Positions 49,900 to 63,575 of a stretch of 64,000 nt of DNA are shown piece by piece. The notes under the pieces were generated by a model, which was given only the letters and a program-made list of their open reading frames with translations, had not been told where the DNA came from and searched no databases. The DNA lies in assembly GCA_963920665.1 (NCBI GenBank), contig OY987264.1, positions 18,704,906 through 18,768,905 on the forward strand, given 5' to 3'. Position numbers and translations under genes: made by a program. The stretch's first letter is position 1. Each line of letters starts with the position of its first letter. This DNA comes from Straminergon stramineum (lineage: Eukaryota > Streptophyta > Bryopsida > Hypnales > Calliergonaceae).

Positions 49900-50625
49900 C
49901 CCTAGAGCCTTGCCATATTGCAACTCTTCCATTGGTGTTCTGAGGTCTTCACTCAATTTCAATTCACAGTTTACAACGTGCTTTCTCAAACAATGAAAAT
50001 TGTATGACAATATTATATGTGGCAACAGTGCTCATCAAGTCTATACCAATAACTTAAGGCCTTTAGATTCTAGCAATGTGCCACATCAACACCTTCAACT
50101 GCACAACAGTTTCCTTACCACCCAGCCCATGACCAGCTTGGACAAGTGGTGACTACAGGAACTATTAACTTCAGAAATCATCATACCTGCATTTTGATTT
50201 CAAGAAATTCATTGCAATTGCACATGATAGAACACCTGATCCATTGACAACAGGCACACGAAGACGTGAAGATCATCATTGTGATCATAATAATATCATC
50301 TTAGCAACATACATAAGTATTGATTAAGCAGCTGGAATGAAAAGTCTCCAAACTACGCAAAACACTTGTTCCATCACATCTGCAAATATATTCCAACTTT
50401 TCAACAAAAAATGTACACATGAATTAAAGAGGTCAATGAGGTCGTCTACCCATCATTGCCACAAAGGTCAAGAATTGAGTACATGAGCAATGCCAACAAG
50501 AAATTGTAAGTGAATTAAATTATGAAACTTTTGATCAATCCCATCAACTAAGTGACGTCTCATTAAGGGATCTGGACGAACCTGCAACAAGGGTGAAGGA
50601 ATTAACTAAGACAATCTGCCAGACA
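49900..50625 (-). other. 3' flank of the SHPRH-type gene
   Basis: It should hold the 3' UTR of the minus-strand gene ending at 50626. A TTGTTGCAG acceptor-like motif at about 50586 could mark a UTR intron. No other gene is seen. Confidence 0.45.
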
Positions 50626-53600
50626 TTATCCATATATCTCGTTCAGAAGTCTCGCTTCAGCGGCAGCGGCTGCTGCTCTTGCCGGTATCAAATCCTCCAC
50701 CTGGACCGAGTTACCGGTATCTCCAGTCTGAATTGCGAACAGAGAGCTCAGATCCTTGAGAGTAAGATTGTACACATCAGACATGCGTCTGGCAGCTCCT
50801 GGTACGTTGGCGGCCTTCTGTCTCCTCAAACCGTATATGCTCTCCTCCACCGTGTCGTGCACCTGAAAAAATTTCCAAAAATTCTGATTGATCAATCATA
50901 ATCCACTTGATAGAATACTCAATGACATTCTAATCGTATGCAATGTGGGTAATTGAGATACGCAGTGAACTTGCAACATGAACTGAAAACAGAAGTGCTA
51001 GTGGATGTTAGTTACAATGAAACGGTGAACAAATGTCGGACGGGTCTGGCCAATCCGATGCACACGGTTAATGGCTTGAGCCTCCATGGAAGGGTTGAGG
51101 AGTGGTTCCAAAAGCACGACATGTTGAGCTTCGACCAAGTTTAGGCCATTTGCCCCAAGCCTCACTGGCATTAGGAGCACTTGCACGGGGTCTTTCGCTT
51201 CATCCACCTTTACCGATTTCTTTCCGTTCTTCTTGGAGCCAACGGTCTCTTCAACACCTCTGAACCGATCAAGTGCAGCATTCATTCGCGCTTGCCTGGA
51301 TAGAAGGAGACCCTTCAAAGAAATTAGACACAGGAAACAATCTTCGACGCTATATTTTTGGAAACAATACATATTTGTTGAAAATTAAAGCCAAAAAAAG
51401 ATTTAAATCTTTGATGTAACTGTCTATCCAAAAAACAACCAAGTCGTAGGGTCACTGTAAGAGATGTCTACAAGTGGCCCCAAATCTTCTCTTCCGTGAA
51501 ACCGCAAATGCCGTGATTGTGATCGGTTAATCCCCATGCTCTTTCTCACACTCACAGATTCTCTAAATTAATAACATCCTTAGTATTTCCCATTAGATCT
51601 CCAAGTGAAGGTTTGAGCATATTTCAAGTTTCCAAGCGAAAATGAACCTGACACCCTTAACTCTTTCAGAATCGTAACCAAAGGATTAACTCAATTCACA
51701 GCCTCTTTGGCATTTCAAAACAATTAGAAAAAAGGTAAATATGCACTGGAGACGCACCCTCCGGCCTTGACTCGAGCATAGGTGATATGGTTGGTCGTCA
51801 GTGCATGCTCCACAACGTCAAGCACACCATTCCACTCTGAGAACAAGAGAACCTTCACTTCCGGATCCTCCAACTTCAGCCGCAGTAATCGCCTGAGCAC
51901 TGCCTCTAACTGCACACAAGCATATGCACATCTTAACATGAGCTAAGGTCAGAACCTTCACAGAACTGCAAAACCCGACATGCAATGACAAAATCATCAA
52001 CTTAATTTATTCTGAAAGAATGTCATTATGGTTTTTGCAGAAGACAAAGCACAATAAATCTTTCCTTGTTCAGACCAAATGCTCTCCACTTCCCACAGCA
52101 ACATTGCTTGAAATAAAATAGGCACTAACAAACCTTCGTTCCATAAGAACCCTTCACTGACAACGGAAGATCACCGTCTTCCTTTTCGTCTCCTCCCTGC
52201 AGTTCCTTCTTGAAGGGGTCAAGCTCCTCCTTTTCAGACGCATTGACGACATAAGCTACTTCACTTACATTCGCTCGGCGCCTGCACGTAGGGCAATTTA
52301 TCTTTTTCTGTCCTTGAGGCAACGTTGACCGCTCCACCAAATTCAGCATACCTGTCATTCCATGTACACAATCACGCATACTTTTTTAAAGACCTAAACG
52401 TGCAGAATGAAGTATACATCTGTCGTCAAACACCTAATTCAGCTGTACAGAACAAAGCACAAAGCACAATGAAGAACCGGAAGCAAGAGAGAACATTAGT
52501 AGTATATAGAACAACATTCCAGTATTTGTTCAATTGATACACATTTCAGAGATTTGCACGATGACGAATCTGATGAGGTCAACTAGAAATAATCCATGAT
52601 GAGATGCTTACATTTGCAACAGAGAACATGACCACAAGGAAGAACCATAAATCGATATCCCAGAGGCTCGTGACATATAGGGCATTCTTCCTCGCTTGAT
52701 TCAACTGGTTTACTTGCAATGTTTGAACCCGACGATGCTATCTTGTCTACTAGTGCATCTGGCTGCATTTTGTGCCTAGCTGATTTGACACCCTGTAGCC
52801 AATAAATAAATTTTCAGCTCATCAACTATAGCGTTTACTCTTCCTACGGTGCTTGAGGATCGAATGATGCAGCTAAATGTTTTTCAGCTCAAGTACATGT
52901 TCACAAAATGCACGAAATGAGAAAAATCCATCAATCAGAAAAAAATATCAAAATACTCAATCCTCGAACTTACATTCAAGTAACGAAGTTGTCCCTTCGC
53001 TCGCCTGAGTTCGTCAAGAGCAGAAAACTTCTCCACTGTGAGGCGAACATTCTGTTGCGGTACCTGTTCAGGATGTAGCACAGAGATGTTGGATATTTTT
53101 TCTCCAGGAAACCTTAGTCGTAGACGTGTAGTAGCCATGCTTAGTTCATGGACTTCAAAAAGCACCTCCCGCTGTGCTAAAGCTAACACTCTGGCTTGAG
53201 CAAACTCTTTCCGCATAGTCTGCAACAGTATCAGATCACAATAAACGATTAGCTGAAGAGCTTGCAAGCAGAAAGTAAACTAGGTGGAGAAGCAGTTCGG
53301 CAAATCAATTAGCATTTTAGAAATGGACTGCAACACATAACCCAAGATTGACACGCATCTACTATATAGTATAGAACAACATAGCCTCAGCATAGATTTA
53401 GAACAAGGTCCAAAAGTCTCAAGTGAATGCAGAGAGAAGTACAGAGTACAAGGGAGGCAAGAAAAAGCCATTAAGCTTAATGAAACAGAAATTTGAGACA
53501 ACCTCTAGCAACTGAAGATGTTTTCTAGCTGCTGGTAGCTTATCTCTTCCCAGACCAAGATCTTGAGGTTGACCTCTCAAGATTGTTAGTTGTCCTCTCA

Positions 53601-56600
53601 AGATTGTCAAAATCCGTTCTGTTCCTGATGGCGCTCTTGACACCTGTCAATCATTCAGCATAAACAATAAGGAACATGTGGTGATGTTCACGATCTCTCC
53701 ATTCCATAACTTTTCAAATACTTCACAACGTAAGTAAAGAATCTCACACCTAGAGGGTAACTAAATCTGGCTACAGGGGTTAAAATCTGTCCCGTGACAT
53801 TCAAAGGTTGAAAATTCTCAGTCGGAATAAAGAAACTAGAACGAGAAGAAATAGCTGATCTCAGCATGCTAACCTGAGCTGAAGTTACTCCTCTATTTCG
53901 CGCCCTGCGATCTAAGACTTCGACAGCAGCTTCTTTGTTGCCAAGTCCTGCACTGCTTGCTTCTCGGCGCTTGAGAGCGAGGCTAGCATGTTGTGCAATC
54001 AAAGCATCCTCTGCAGACACAGCCACATCTCCTGCTCCTGTAACCTTCAAAAAAAACAATCTGTTCTCGTATGCCTGCGTTTCAACGTCCAACAACCACC
54101 GAACAGAATCTGAGCTTCCGATCGTACATTTGGAAGAAATTTTAAAGATCAAAAACCTGCAGTAACATATACTTGAAGCTAGAAACATGTTATGTATTAG
54201 CTTGAAGGGTTATTGACGTTATGTATTTCGGTTTACCAAACGTGAATCGAATCAAACAAGCGTAGACTCCCACTACACCCCATTCGAAAAGCAAAGGCTC
54301 AGCAATAGGCTCCATCGTATCACCTGGAAGAGCTCCTCTGCTTCACAGTGAGCACATGAGGGGCCCTGCATGTCGGGCTGACAACGGGAGCAATTACCAG
54401 CACGTTCAGCATCATCCATACTAGGGCTTTCTATCTTGGCACCCAACTCTGATAATCGTCGTAGCAATTCTTTGCGTCCTTCCTCCAGGGCTTCCAGTTC
54501 CCTATGCAGCACGAATTTCAACCCGGACAGGTCTTGGAACCTGAAATTCACCCATAGCATATAAAACTTAGACATAAGAGCCACCATGCTTGGACACCCA
54601 AATTATTACTCAAATTTGAAGCAAAATTTGGTTGATCAATTAGATCAGTTTCTTTGAATTAAGTGGCACTTCGTTGGAAGTTGTAGAAAGAGAAAGTCGT
54701 ACCAGAAACGACGTCAATCATTTGTACCATCCCAGAAAAAGATTAAAATTAGAAAAAATCCGGTAGAACGTCAAAGTCCTTCACTGCCGATTGTCAAGCA
54801 GCAAACCACGAGATTGCGCTCTCGTCTCAAGTAAAATGTGGACATTCAATATCTACCATTCATCAGCATCTGCAATTTCTATATCAAGTTCCAACCCTCA
54901 CCTCAAAGCGATACTGGATATGTTCTGATGTTTTCCAGCTTCACCCAAGTGATCGCTTTCAAGTAATTGATCACGAAGCTTTCTAACAAAATCCTTGCCA
55001 TGATCAGGTTGCTGCTCCAAGCTACTTAGCACCTCCATCCACCAATGGCTTCCGCCATCGCTTAAATCTGACTTCGACTCCTGTACCTGCTTACATTACA
55101 TTCCAAAAACAGAGTTCAAACACTCTCCGAAGTTCAAGCACTCAAATCAGAATTAATCTCAATCACAAAGACTCGAGATCCTATAGTATCCCTCGAACAT
55201 CTATCAAAATTCGATCCTTCCATGGGAAATTAAAAGGAGAACAGAAATTGAAATGAAGGCAGTAGTTCCAAAAGTATGAATGAGAAAATGTGAAAATTAG
55301 GTTCCGAAATTCATTCTTCACATGCAAACATTTTAGCTCTTCAGTAGCTCTTGAATAGCCTGGTGTGAGGGAAAATAGACTGAGAGATAGTCAGGTGGGA
55401 AGTATATTAAATCTGAAGATGCACACGATGAAATAATTAAAAGATTGACCTTCAAAAAGTGAATTCCCAAAGTGAAGAAATCTTACTTGCTTTCTTGTAC
55501 TTTGAAAGTCAGCTTCCACTGCCGCAAGCTTTGCATAAAATGGCGCAAGATATTTCGACTTAATATCCTCACATTGCTTGAGAAGGAGGTCGTCACGTAA
55601 TGTCCTAGGTACATCAGGTCTGTGCATGTTTTCGCCGGCTTGTAATCTACCAGAATTATTAATAGTAGCATGACCTTCACCATCGTCTCCATCTGTTCGA
55701 GACTTGCCTTTGAGAATCTGAAAGACAACAGCCAAGTAAAAGTAAGTTCAGCAGAAACTGAATCAAGATTCAGAGAGCAGTATTGAATAAATTGCAGAAC
55801 AAATGGAACAGTCACACCTAGTAATTTCATATCAGTTACACCCTTCAAAGGCTGAACGTCAGCTGGAAGGGATCAATGTCTTCCAATTTTGTCGTCGTCA
55901 GACAAATTACCTCAGCCAAATTATGGAGTGTATGCAGTTTTTGAAGCGGGTCAACACGGACATCTTGAGCATTCTCTTCAGTATGTGAAAGAACCTCCCG
56001 ATATATTTGAACTGCAAGGGGTATGTCGCCTTCAATAATAGCCAATGCGGCCAGACCATTAAGAGCTCCAAACAAATCACGCTGAGCATCCTCGGCCTCA
56101 AGTTTGGCTTTGTCCACCAGAACCTGCCCATTGTAATGTTAATTTTAATGAACAGCTTCATTACCTCCATAGTGTTTAGTATGAACTCAGAATCTTCTTA
56201 TCCCTAACCTTTTCCATCAGTGTATAACTTTAACAGACTATCACGTAGGTAATCTTTTCTGCCAAAGCATATTGGGTTGTTTCTGTCAACCATAATGCTG
56301 TCAGCACAGTTGGATAATGAACAAAAATTGCAACGAATTTTCAATTCGTCCAATCGTAAACAAAGATCAGCATGAATACAGATGTTTATCAACTATCAGC
56401 TCCTTCACTACCTAAAACTGCAGATAACTGTCAGATGAAAGTTCTGCAGGATTCAAAGATGGTTCATTAATTAGATAGTGGATATCACAAAAGTCTAAAC
56501 AGCACCATTGCTTAAACACAGCCAGGAGAAAAGGGACAAGACTGTCTAAAACCTCCAGGATTTCGTCCATCGTCATAGGTGACCTTTGCAATGCCCGTAT

Positions 56601-59600
56601 TCCAGCACTGCCCACTTGAGGGTGAACACAGGCTTGTCGGAGACAGCGAAGTTGATCCAAAAGCTTCTCTGCTTCTTTGTTTGAGAGAAGTCTATTTTCA
56701 AGATCAGCTGGAGCTGCATTCATTCCCAAATCTCCATTTTGGACATGCTCCGAATTGGCTGAATCACTTATAGTTGAACCTACAGCAGAAGTGACAGAGG
56801 GTAACATTCTGGAATTTGCATTCGTGTGAACTTCCTTTCGTGTTCCCGGTCTCCTCCCAGAAGAGAACTGTGTTGATGATACAAACTTTCTATAATTTGC
56901 AATGACTTCACGTGCTCTCACAGCACAACGATCATGCTGTTGTCGATAGAAATGTGCTTCAATCGGGGAAAATCTTAGCCACGCAAACCGCTCATCTTGG
57001 GGAGGCAATCCAAGCTCATCAGCTACTTGAGCTTTCGTGGAGCGCCACATCAACCCTCGGAAAAGATCATGCATGGCACGAACGGCACCATATTTCCCTT
57101 CCTGTTCAGTTCAAAACAAGATAAGCCAATAAAATTTACAGCATAACCATCCCCATCCTTAACGATCCCCTCCCTAACCTATCTTGCGCCTCTTAAGTGG
57201 TTAGTCAATTGATGATAATCAATGAAGATAATCTCATTCTATACAACTTGATTCCATATTATGAACACGCCCCCCATCCACAACGGCAAGCAATTATCCT
57301 TCAAAATCACACAAAAGCTAGAATACGCCCAGCAAACGAAACCGGTAATGGCCACGTATAGAGTTCATCTGAAGAAGGCTTCAAAAAACGACGACTTGAC
57401 TATCCTTAAAGAAAAAATGTACTGTAAATGTGACCACTTGAAAAGCTAACTCGACAATAAATGCTGATATTCAGAGAATAGAATATGAAAATAAGATGCT
57501 GTCAATTTAACAACAGAATAATCCACGACTAAGCTATCAGAGGTTGAAATACGCAAACGTATTGGCGTCAACAAAACTCCAAGGTGAATCTTGTACCTCA
57601 TAAGGTTCCTTTAAGACTATCGTCCACCAGCGTTTAGTATCAAAAGGCTCTGCACCCAAAAAACGCAACAAGCCATACAAATCATCCAAGCCACGTTGAA
57701 TGGGTGTTCCCGTGACACACCAACGGTGGGTTGCTCGGAGTGTCATGGCCATCTCTGTAGCTCGTGTCTTTTCGCTTTCAACCATTTGTGCTTCATCCAG
57801 GCACAGCCTCCACCATTGTAATCTCGTCAAGGGTGTTGCAATGACTGGATACCTGTTGTATCACCCGTCTCATCAGCAAAGAAGACTGCGCGTGAACTAT
57901 ATCCTCATTGCATTGGCGACTGATCTCAGGACCATGCATAAAGGCTGGTTAACTTTCAGTTCATACCTTTTAGGTTGACGAAAAGATCTCTCAATCTTAT
58001 GAGTTGAAGTTGCAAGGTGAGATACATCGGCTCTGAGCGTGTCATAGGATGTGAGCACGAGATCCGCTGTAGCCAGATCGTGAGCACCAACTACTTTGAT
58101 CTTTTTCATTTTAGAATTTTCAAGTGATCCTGACACCAGAGTAGCACCTTTCTGCACTCCCTCATAAACCAAAACTCGCAAGGTTCCAGCTCTCACGTGC
58201 CTTTACACAGAAAAAAACAGGTAGCACACCATTAAACCATTAGACACCACGACAAGAACAAGGAAAAGACAAGCAATCAAGCCAAAAGAAAGGGAGAAAA
58301 TATTCTAGCACCTTGAAGCAAAACATCTGATGAAAATGTACGATGCTTTCAAAATAACAAAATTTCAATCCAGAAGATATCAGCATCGAAGACGTCGGCA
58401 ATGCCTAAGAAGCTATCAGGCCAAAGCTATTGATGAGGGGTAGAGAAAGACCGAGAAATTTCATCCTGCCACTGTCGCAGAATAGGTGCAGGACACACAA
58501 CCAAAGTGGCTCCACATTCTCCTTTGATCTCCACTCGGCCAATCATATCAGCACAAGTGCCGCATACAAAAGTCTCTTCATCATCCTTGGCAACAGAAGA
58601 TTTCACGTCACCTCTCTGCACCCTTGCTCCGTAAACATTCTTGCCTCTCTTTCCCAACTTATCCTTTGTAACAATGTTAACAGGCATTGCATGAACTTCC
58701 CGAACTCTCTTACCTGTTTGACATTTGAGCCACGTACATCAAACACCCAAACTTGAAAAGAGTGTTCTGTAACACTCAGAACAAACTGTCATTGTCTAGC
58801 CTCCCACATGGATACGTGATTCATACATTACTTAAGGCCTCTATCAACATGCGATGCTTCCTCACAAGATAACCAACAAACCAGACCTGTAATAGGCTAC
58901 TCTGAATACAGAAACATCAATATTGCAACCTGCTGGTAAATATGAAAACAGAAAAATGAAGGTGAACACAACTACTTACCCAGACGAACTTTCTCATCCT
59001 TCTTCACCTGCTGCGCTTGAGCTGCAATACGTCTCAAGTTTGCATCTATGTCAACAGGAGTAGCATAACCGACACACAAAGCATGTTGCCATGCATCACA
59101 ATGATCACATTGAACCCAAGAACCCTTGTAGAAATCATCCTCTTGCGTGGCACCACAACTGCATTCAACACGATCCCGTTTGTACTTCATCAGCCTCTCC
59201 CGTGTTCGATTTGCTGAGTCCATCACCTTTGACATTGACTCCTTGCTAGCCCGATGTGCAAGGATACAAGCCAAAACCTCTACCGTCTTCCCCAAACCCA
59301 TCTCGTCTGAAAAATAAAAATAAAAATGTCACACACCTTTTTTACTAGTTGCATTGCCATCCTAAACAGTGTTTGAGGTCGTCAAGGTGGATTGCACTTT
59401 CTTCAGGTCCAATTAGGAGAAAGGGTCTCACAAGAAGATCCCTTATATTAGCCCCCATAGCAATACTTACAAAACCGATAACATGTAATCCTCAATATTA
59501 TAATTAAGCCTAAACATGGAAGTTCGAAGTCTTCCGTCATATTTGATTTCGTAAAACCGTTCATTACTGGCAATATGCGAGAATTGAAAGGTTCTGTTGA

Positions 59601-61829
59601 CAGTAAAGGCGGCACATCAAAAATTTACTGACATGATGGTCAAAAAAGCATCATAAAGGTGTACTGCTAGGTAAAGGAACATACCCGCAAGTATACCACC
59701 ACGCACATATGCTTGGAAGTCGTGAGGATCCATAGAGACATATCCACTACAGGAGAGTTCAGAAACATTGTAATCAGGATGTCGGTCTAAATCAATTATT
59801 TGCGACCACCGTAATTGAAGCCTTTGGAATTGTCTACAAGTTTCAAGCTTGTGACAAGACGTTGGAGGATAAGCAAATGATCAGTATCATCAGACGATGC
59901 CTTTCCATTCAACATTCGTCAGTGAAGCATATCCAATTTCTACTGTTATCGAGCATGAATATTAAAAAACTCAAGTAAAACACAGGAAAAATGAGTATTT
60001 CAGAAAACGAATACTTGGCTTTCCGTACCACAGTGCAAACATTGAGAACATTCAAGCGGTCAAGTACCTGTAGGGATTGAAGAAGAACCTCGCTTGACCA
60101 TCTAATGAATCAACAGGAACCCACAAAGGATGTTCAACAAGTCTTGTACTTTTCACCCCGCTTGATGACGCACTGCCCGAATCATCAAGGCTCTTGTCAA
60201 TCACTACAGGACCCTTTTCGCGCTGCACCATCCAATATGCTGCACGCCGCTGATAAGGTCTAAGCTCAGGGATGAGCTCTGGGAAATCCAAACCCATCTC
60301 GGGTTCAGTCCTACATTACAAGCAACCCCAGCAGTGAAATTATAAGCAAAGCATCTAGTACGGTTTCTGTTTACATGTATTATTTATGGACGGCATTAAA
60401 TCAAGAATGAGACATGATAGAAACGTTTAAAATAGAAGAAAGGCAATCCAAAAATATGCGCCATTTGCTACCAAACACTTCTTCAGCAGCTAGAATCACG
60501 GTCAAGTCTCAGCCATGGTTCACAGCAACGCACAGAAAATTCCTGTCTCCTTTACAGAGAATCCAACTAGCTTAACTGAGGCGAATATCTACCTGCTTGG
60601 CATCACTGCTTCATAGAGTGCAGTAGGATCGAAACCAACGTGTTGTTTCTCCTCACTGTTGTGCAATGCTTCAACTTGTCGATCATGCTTCTCACCGGCG
60701 ATAGCCAACATATCCGATATTTGACTTAGTGAACCAGTTAAACCATACACACTTATCGATTCAGCACTCAGCTCTGGCCTTAGCCATTCAAATATACTCT
60801 GAATCGCCTTCCCCAGAGGTTTCCGGTTGCTGTTTTCCAAGTGCAAAGCACAAGAATCAAAAGCTTTTTTGTTGATGTAAGTCACGAAATTGCAAGCTGA
60901 ATCCCGTTCGTAAGGCCTTGCTTCCAGATGTATCATAGCCTGCTTGATCAAATACACCAGTCCAGATACTGCAGAGTCTGAACCATCAATTTTTCCGGAC
61001 AAGTGAAGTCGAGAAGAGTCATCCTCAGAGTGCGACATGACCTCGACAGAAACATCCTCTGCTGATAGATACTGATAACCACCAAGTATGGATTTCTTCC
61101 CAGCGGGAAACTTGAATACAACCCGACAAGGTGATCTCCTAATTCCGAGCTCCTGGATTTGTTCGTCTTTCCCCTTGCCATTGCCTTGATCACTTACCAG
61201 AACAAGAGGATGAAGCAGCGAAAATTCAGCAAAATCAATGCCTCTCTCACCTGATTCTGGCAAAGGAACTTCCACTGTGACCACCTCAATCCCAGTTTCA
61301 TCAGCAGTGTTCTCCTGACCTGTTTGAAAGTGGAAAAAAGACGAAGTTACACTTCAACGATGACTTCATTATATCCTGACCATTATTTCTCCACGAAAAA
61401 TGCTACAGATTTCCTCTTAAAAGCAGCCATAAGCAGACTTCACTCGGAGCCCTAAACTCTGCTTAACTTATTTTGCTAAATCAGTCTCAGACGCAATATC
61501 ACCTTAAATGCAGATTCCAACATAGCGATTCCATTTCTTTCAATCTTTCAATCTCCTAAAAGATGCACTGCAATTTTGAAGACTTGTAACTGTTTGCAAT
61601 TCGCGGCATACATGACAACCCCATGTAAAGAGGTACCCGAACCTCGTCTCTTGCGATAATTGGTCTGCTCCAACCCGTTTAAAACACCAGGGATTACTTC
61701 AGCATCCTCAAGATCCGCAGCCCGCTCACCATTCTCCTCATTCTCAACATGTCCGTCTAAGACATTATCACTGGAAAGCGCAGCGGATCCCCCAGGTCTA
61801 GAAGGTCTGGCTTGCTTCCGTTTCGCCAT
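50626..61829 (-). CDS. SHPRH: SHPRH-type SNF2 helicase with PHD and RING fingers
   Basis: A nuclear Swi2/Snf2 ATPase and ubiquitin ligase. Human SHPRH polyubiquitinates PCNA in DNA-damage tolerance; Arabidopsis has one homologue (At2g40770). Exons, 5' to 3': 61829-61637, 61319-60593, 60310-60068, 59746-59685, 59306-58980, 58713-58452, 58200-57967, 57852-57597, 57101-56553, 56123-55911, 55717-55487, 55086-54902, 54540-54324, 54074-53874, 53643-53503, 53219-52974, 52792-52612, 52351-52134, 51909-51758, 51295-51016, 50862-50626. Total 5355 bases, 1784 residues. Walker A DEMGLGKT (409-416), PHD finger from C457 to C571, DEAQ box (702-705), C3HC4 RING (C1466-C1512), and helicase C with GANGLNL and [11 protein letters not shown]. 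The PHD and RING lie inside the split ATPase core, as in the family. The start [10 protein letters not shown] is just after a possible UTR acceptor. The exon 1 donor could be 61637 or six bases upstream; both keep frame. Confidence 0.95.
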
Positions 61830-63505
61830 GCGACTGCAATGACATTTAAATCCTCTCAAAACCAAGCACATAAGAACTTAACTCCGACATGCAGCATCTG
61901 CAATACGCAACAAGCTAAGATCACATGAACCTGTTACCCCTCAAAAAAACTAAAGATCCATACATCCAAACCTGGATGCGCCTCGGTCAAACTCAATTGC
62001 AGCTTTTGATTTAAACAAACAAAACGCAACCTTACCAGTTTTGTTTCTACACCATACTTAAAATTCTGAAACGTCAGTGCATTCTTGCAATTACAAGATC
62101 CATGTGCTAGAATGCAATATTACATCATATCATGTGTTTTTCATTTGTACAAATAAGGCATGTGCCGTTTCCACAACTATTAATATGTCATTTGTAATTG
62201 CCACGGAAGTGGTGGCAAATCCCTTCTTATATATCCTTTCATACCATACCAATTTTTTTGTTCTTCAAATATGACAAATTATCCGTAGTATTGACGTTCA
62301 ATATCATGTGTACGTGTACTGTGAATTTCTGCCCAAAGAAAATGAACAAATCATAGACCAATATTCCTTATATACTACACAACTAATCCTACTATCAAGG
62401 AGTGTAATATAGAATTTGTATTTTATTAATTATTAATTAAAATTCCAAATACTATATTCTCAGTGTAAAATTCATGTTTCATATAGAATTCAAATATTCT
62501 AATACACATTACAATTGACATAATTTTCTTTACAATGCACATTATACTTTAAACAGTCACAAAGATTTTTTTTTTTTAATCAAAAAATCTGAAAAAATCA
62601 GCATTTGTAGAAAAAAATTTATATTACCTATTAAAAAATCAACTTTTATTATTCAGGGCTGAATTTAAATAGACAATAGTAATTTGCCTTGAAAATAAGA
62701 GCTAAGGATGTTTAGGGTAAAAAACATAAAATAATTGCTTCCCAAACTTTATCTCTTCTTCTTCATGGCTTCTTGCACCTTGGCCTTAAGGACAAATTTC
62801 AATTAAATTGAACTTTTCAATCACATTTACCAATTTCTTTTCATCTTGCAATATGAAAATCATTAAAAACGCATTTTTCCTCAAACTAATTCGAAAATAT
62901 TCACATTAATAGACAAACACAGTCCAATGCAGTAAACAAATATAAAAAAAATTCTCATCTAACTTTTCTCCAAATTCAACTCTGAAAGGAACGACACAAC
63001 CATATTAAAAATGGAGTTTGAAGGCTGCAAACATCCCCAAAGACATTGCGCCTACTGAATCAACTCTTAAACCCTAATCTTTACCTGCTTCGACAGCAAA
63101 GAGTGCGACATATCGTATTGAAAAAAAAAATCCCTCTGTACTCTGTAACATCAGCGTGAAGCTAAAATATTTATGTCACATACACAAGACAGAATTTCCT
63201 ACTTTACCACCTTCCCAAACCACACCAGAAATAACTAGACACTCAGAATCCTCGTTCAAATAAGAACCCGTCGCAACCTAACATAATCCGCACTCATGCA
63301 AAAGCAGAAAGGACATCACAGGCACTCAAACCAAGAAAAAACTCGTATTGAATCCTTCTCCAAATTCAAGTAAGAATTCAAGACGCAATCACGTAAGAAC
63401 TGGAATTGAAGGCCGAAACATCCAAAACCTTAATATCCCTACCGAACTAAATTCTTAAACCCTAACCAACATCTCATTCGACAGAAAGAGAGTGAAAAAT
63501 CGTAC
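61830..63505 (-). other. probable 5' UTR intron of the SHPRH-type gene
   Basis: ATTGCAG at 61834 is a good acceptor four bases before the ATG. TTGG|GTACGA at 63505 is a possible donor. Between them lie AT-rich sequence (62040-62960) and one copy of a duplicated promoter segment. No protein-coding gene is seen. The donor choice is inferred. Confidence 0.4.
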
Positions 63506-63575
63506 CCAACTAGAGAAAGTCCTCTGCAGCTTCAGCGCGAAGCTACAACTCCCATGCCAGAGATTCCAGACACAA
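62960..63575 (-). repeat. diverged tandem duplication of the SHPRH 5' region
   Basis: Segments of about 220 bases at 62960-63180 and 63350-63570 align along their length. Both share CTCCAAATTCAA, TGAAGGC..AAACATCC, CTTAAACCCTAA, TTCGACAG.AA and AGCG.GAAGCTA, with an offset of about 387 bases. Each has a telo-box AAACCCTAA (63069-63077 and 63457-63465). Confidence 0.75.
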
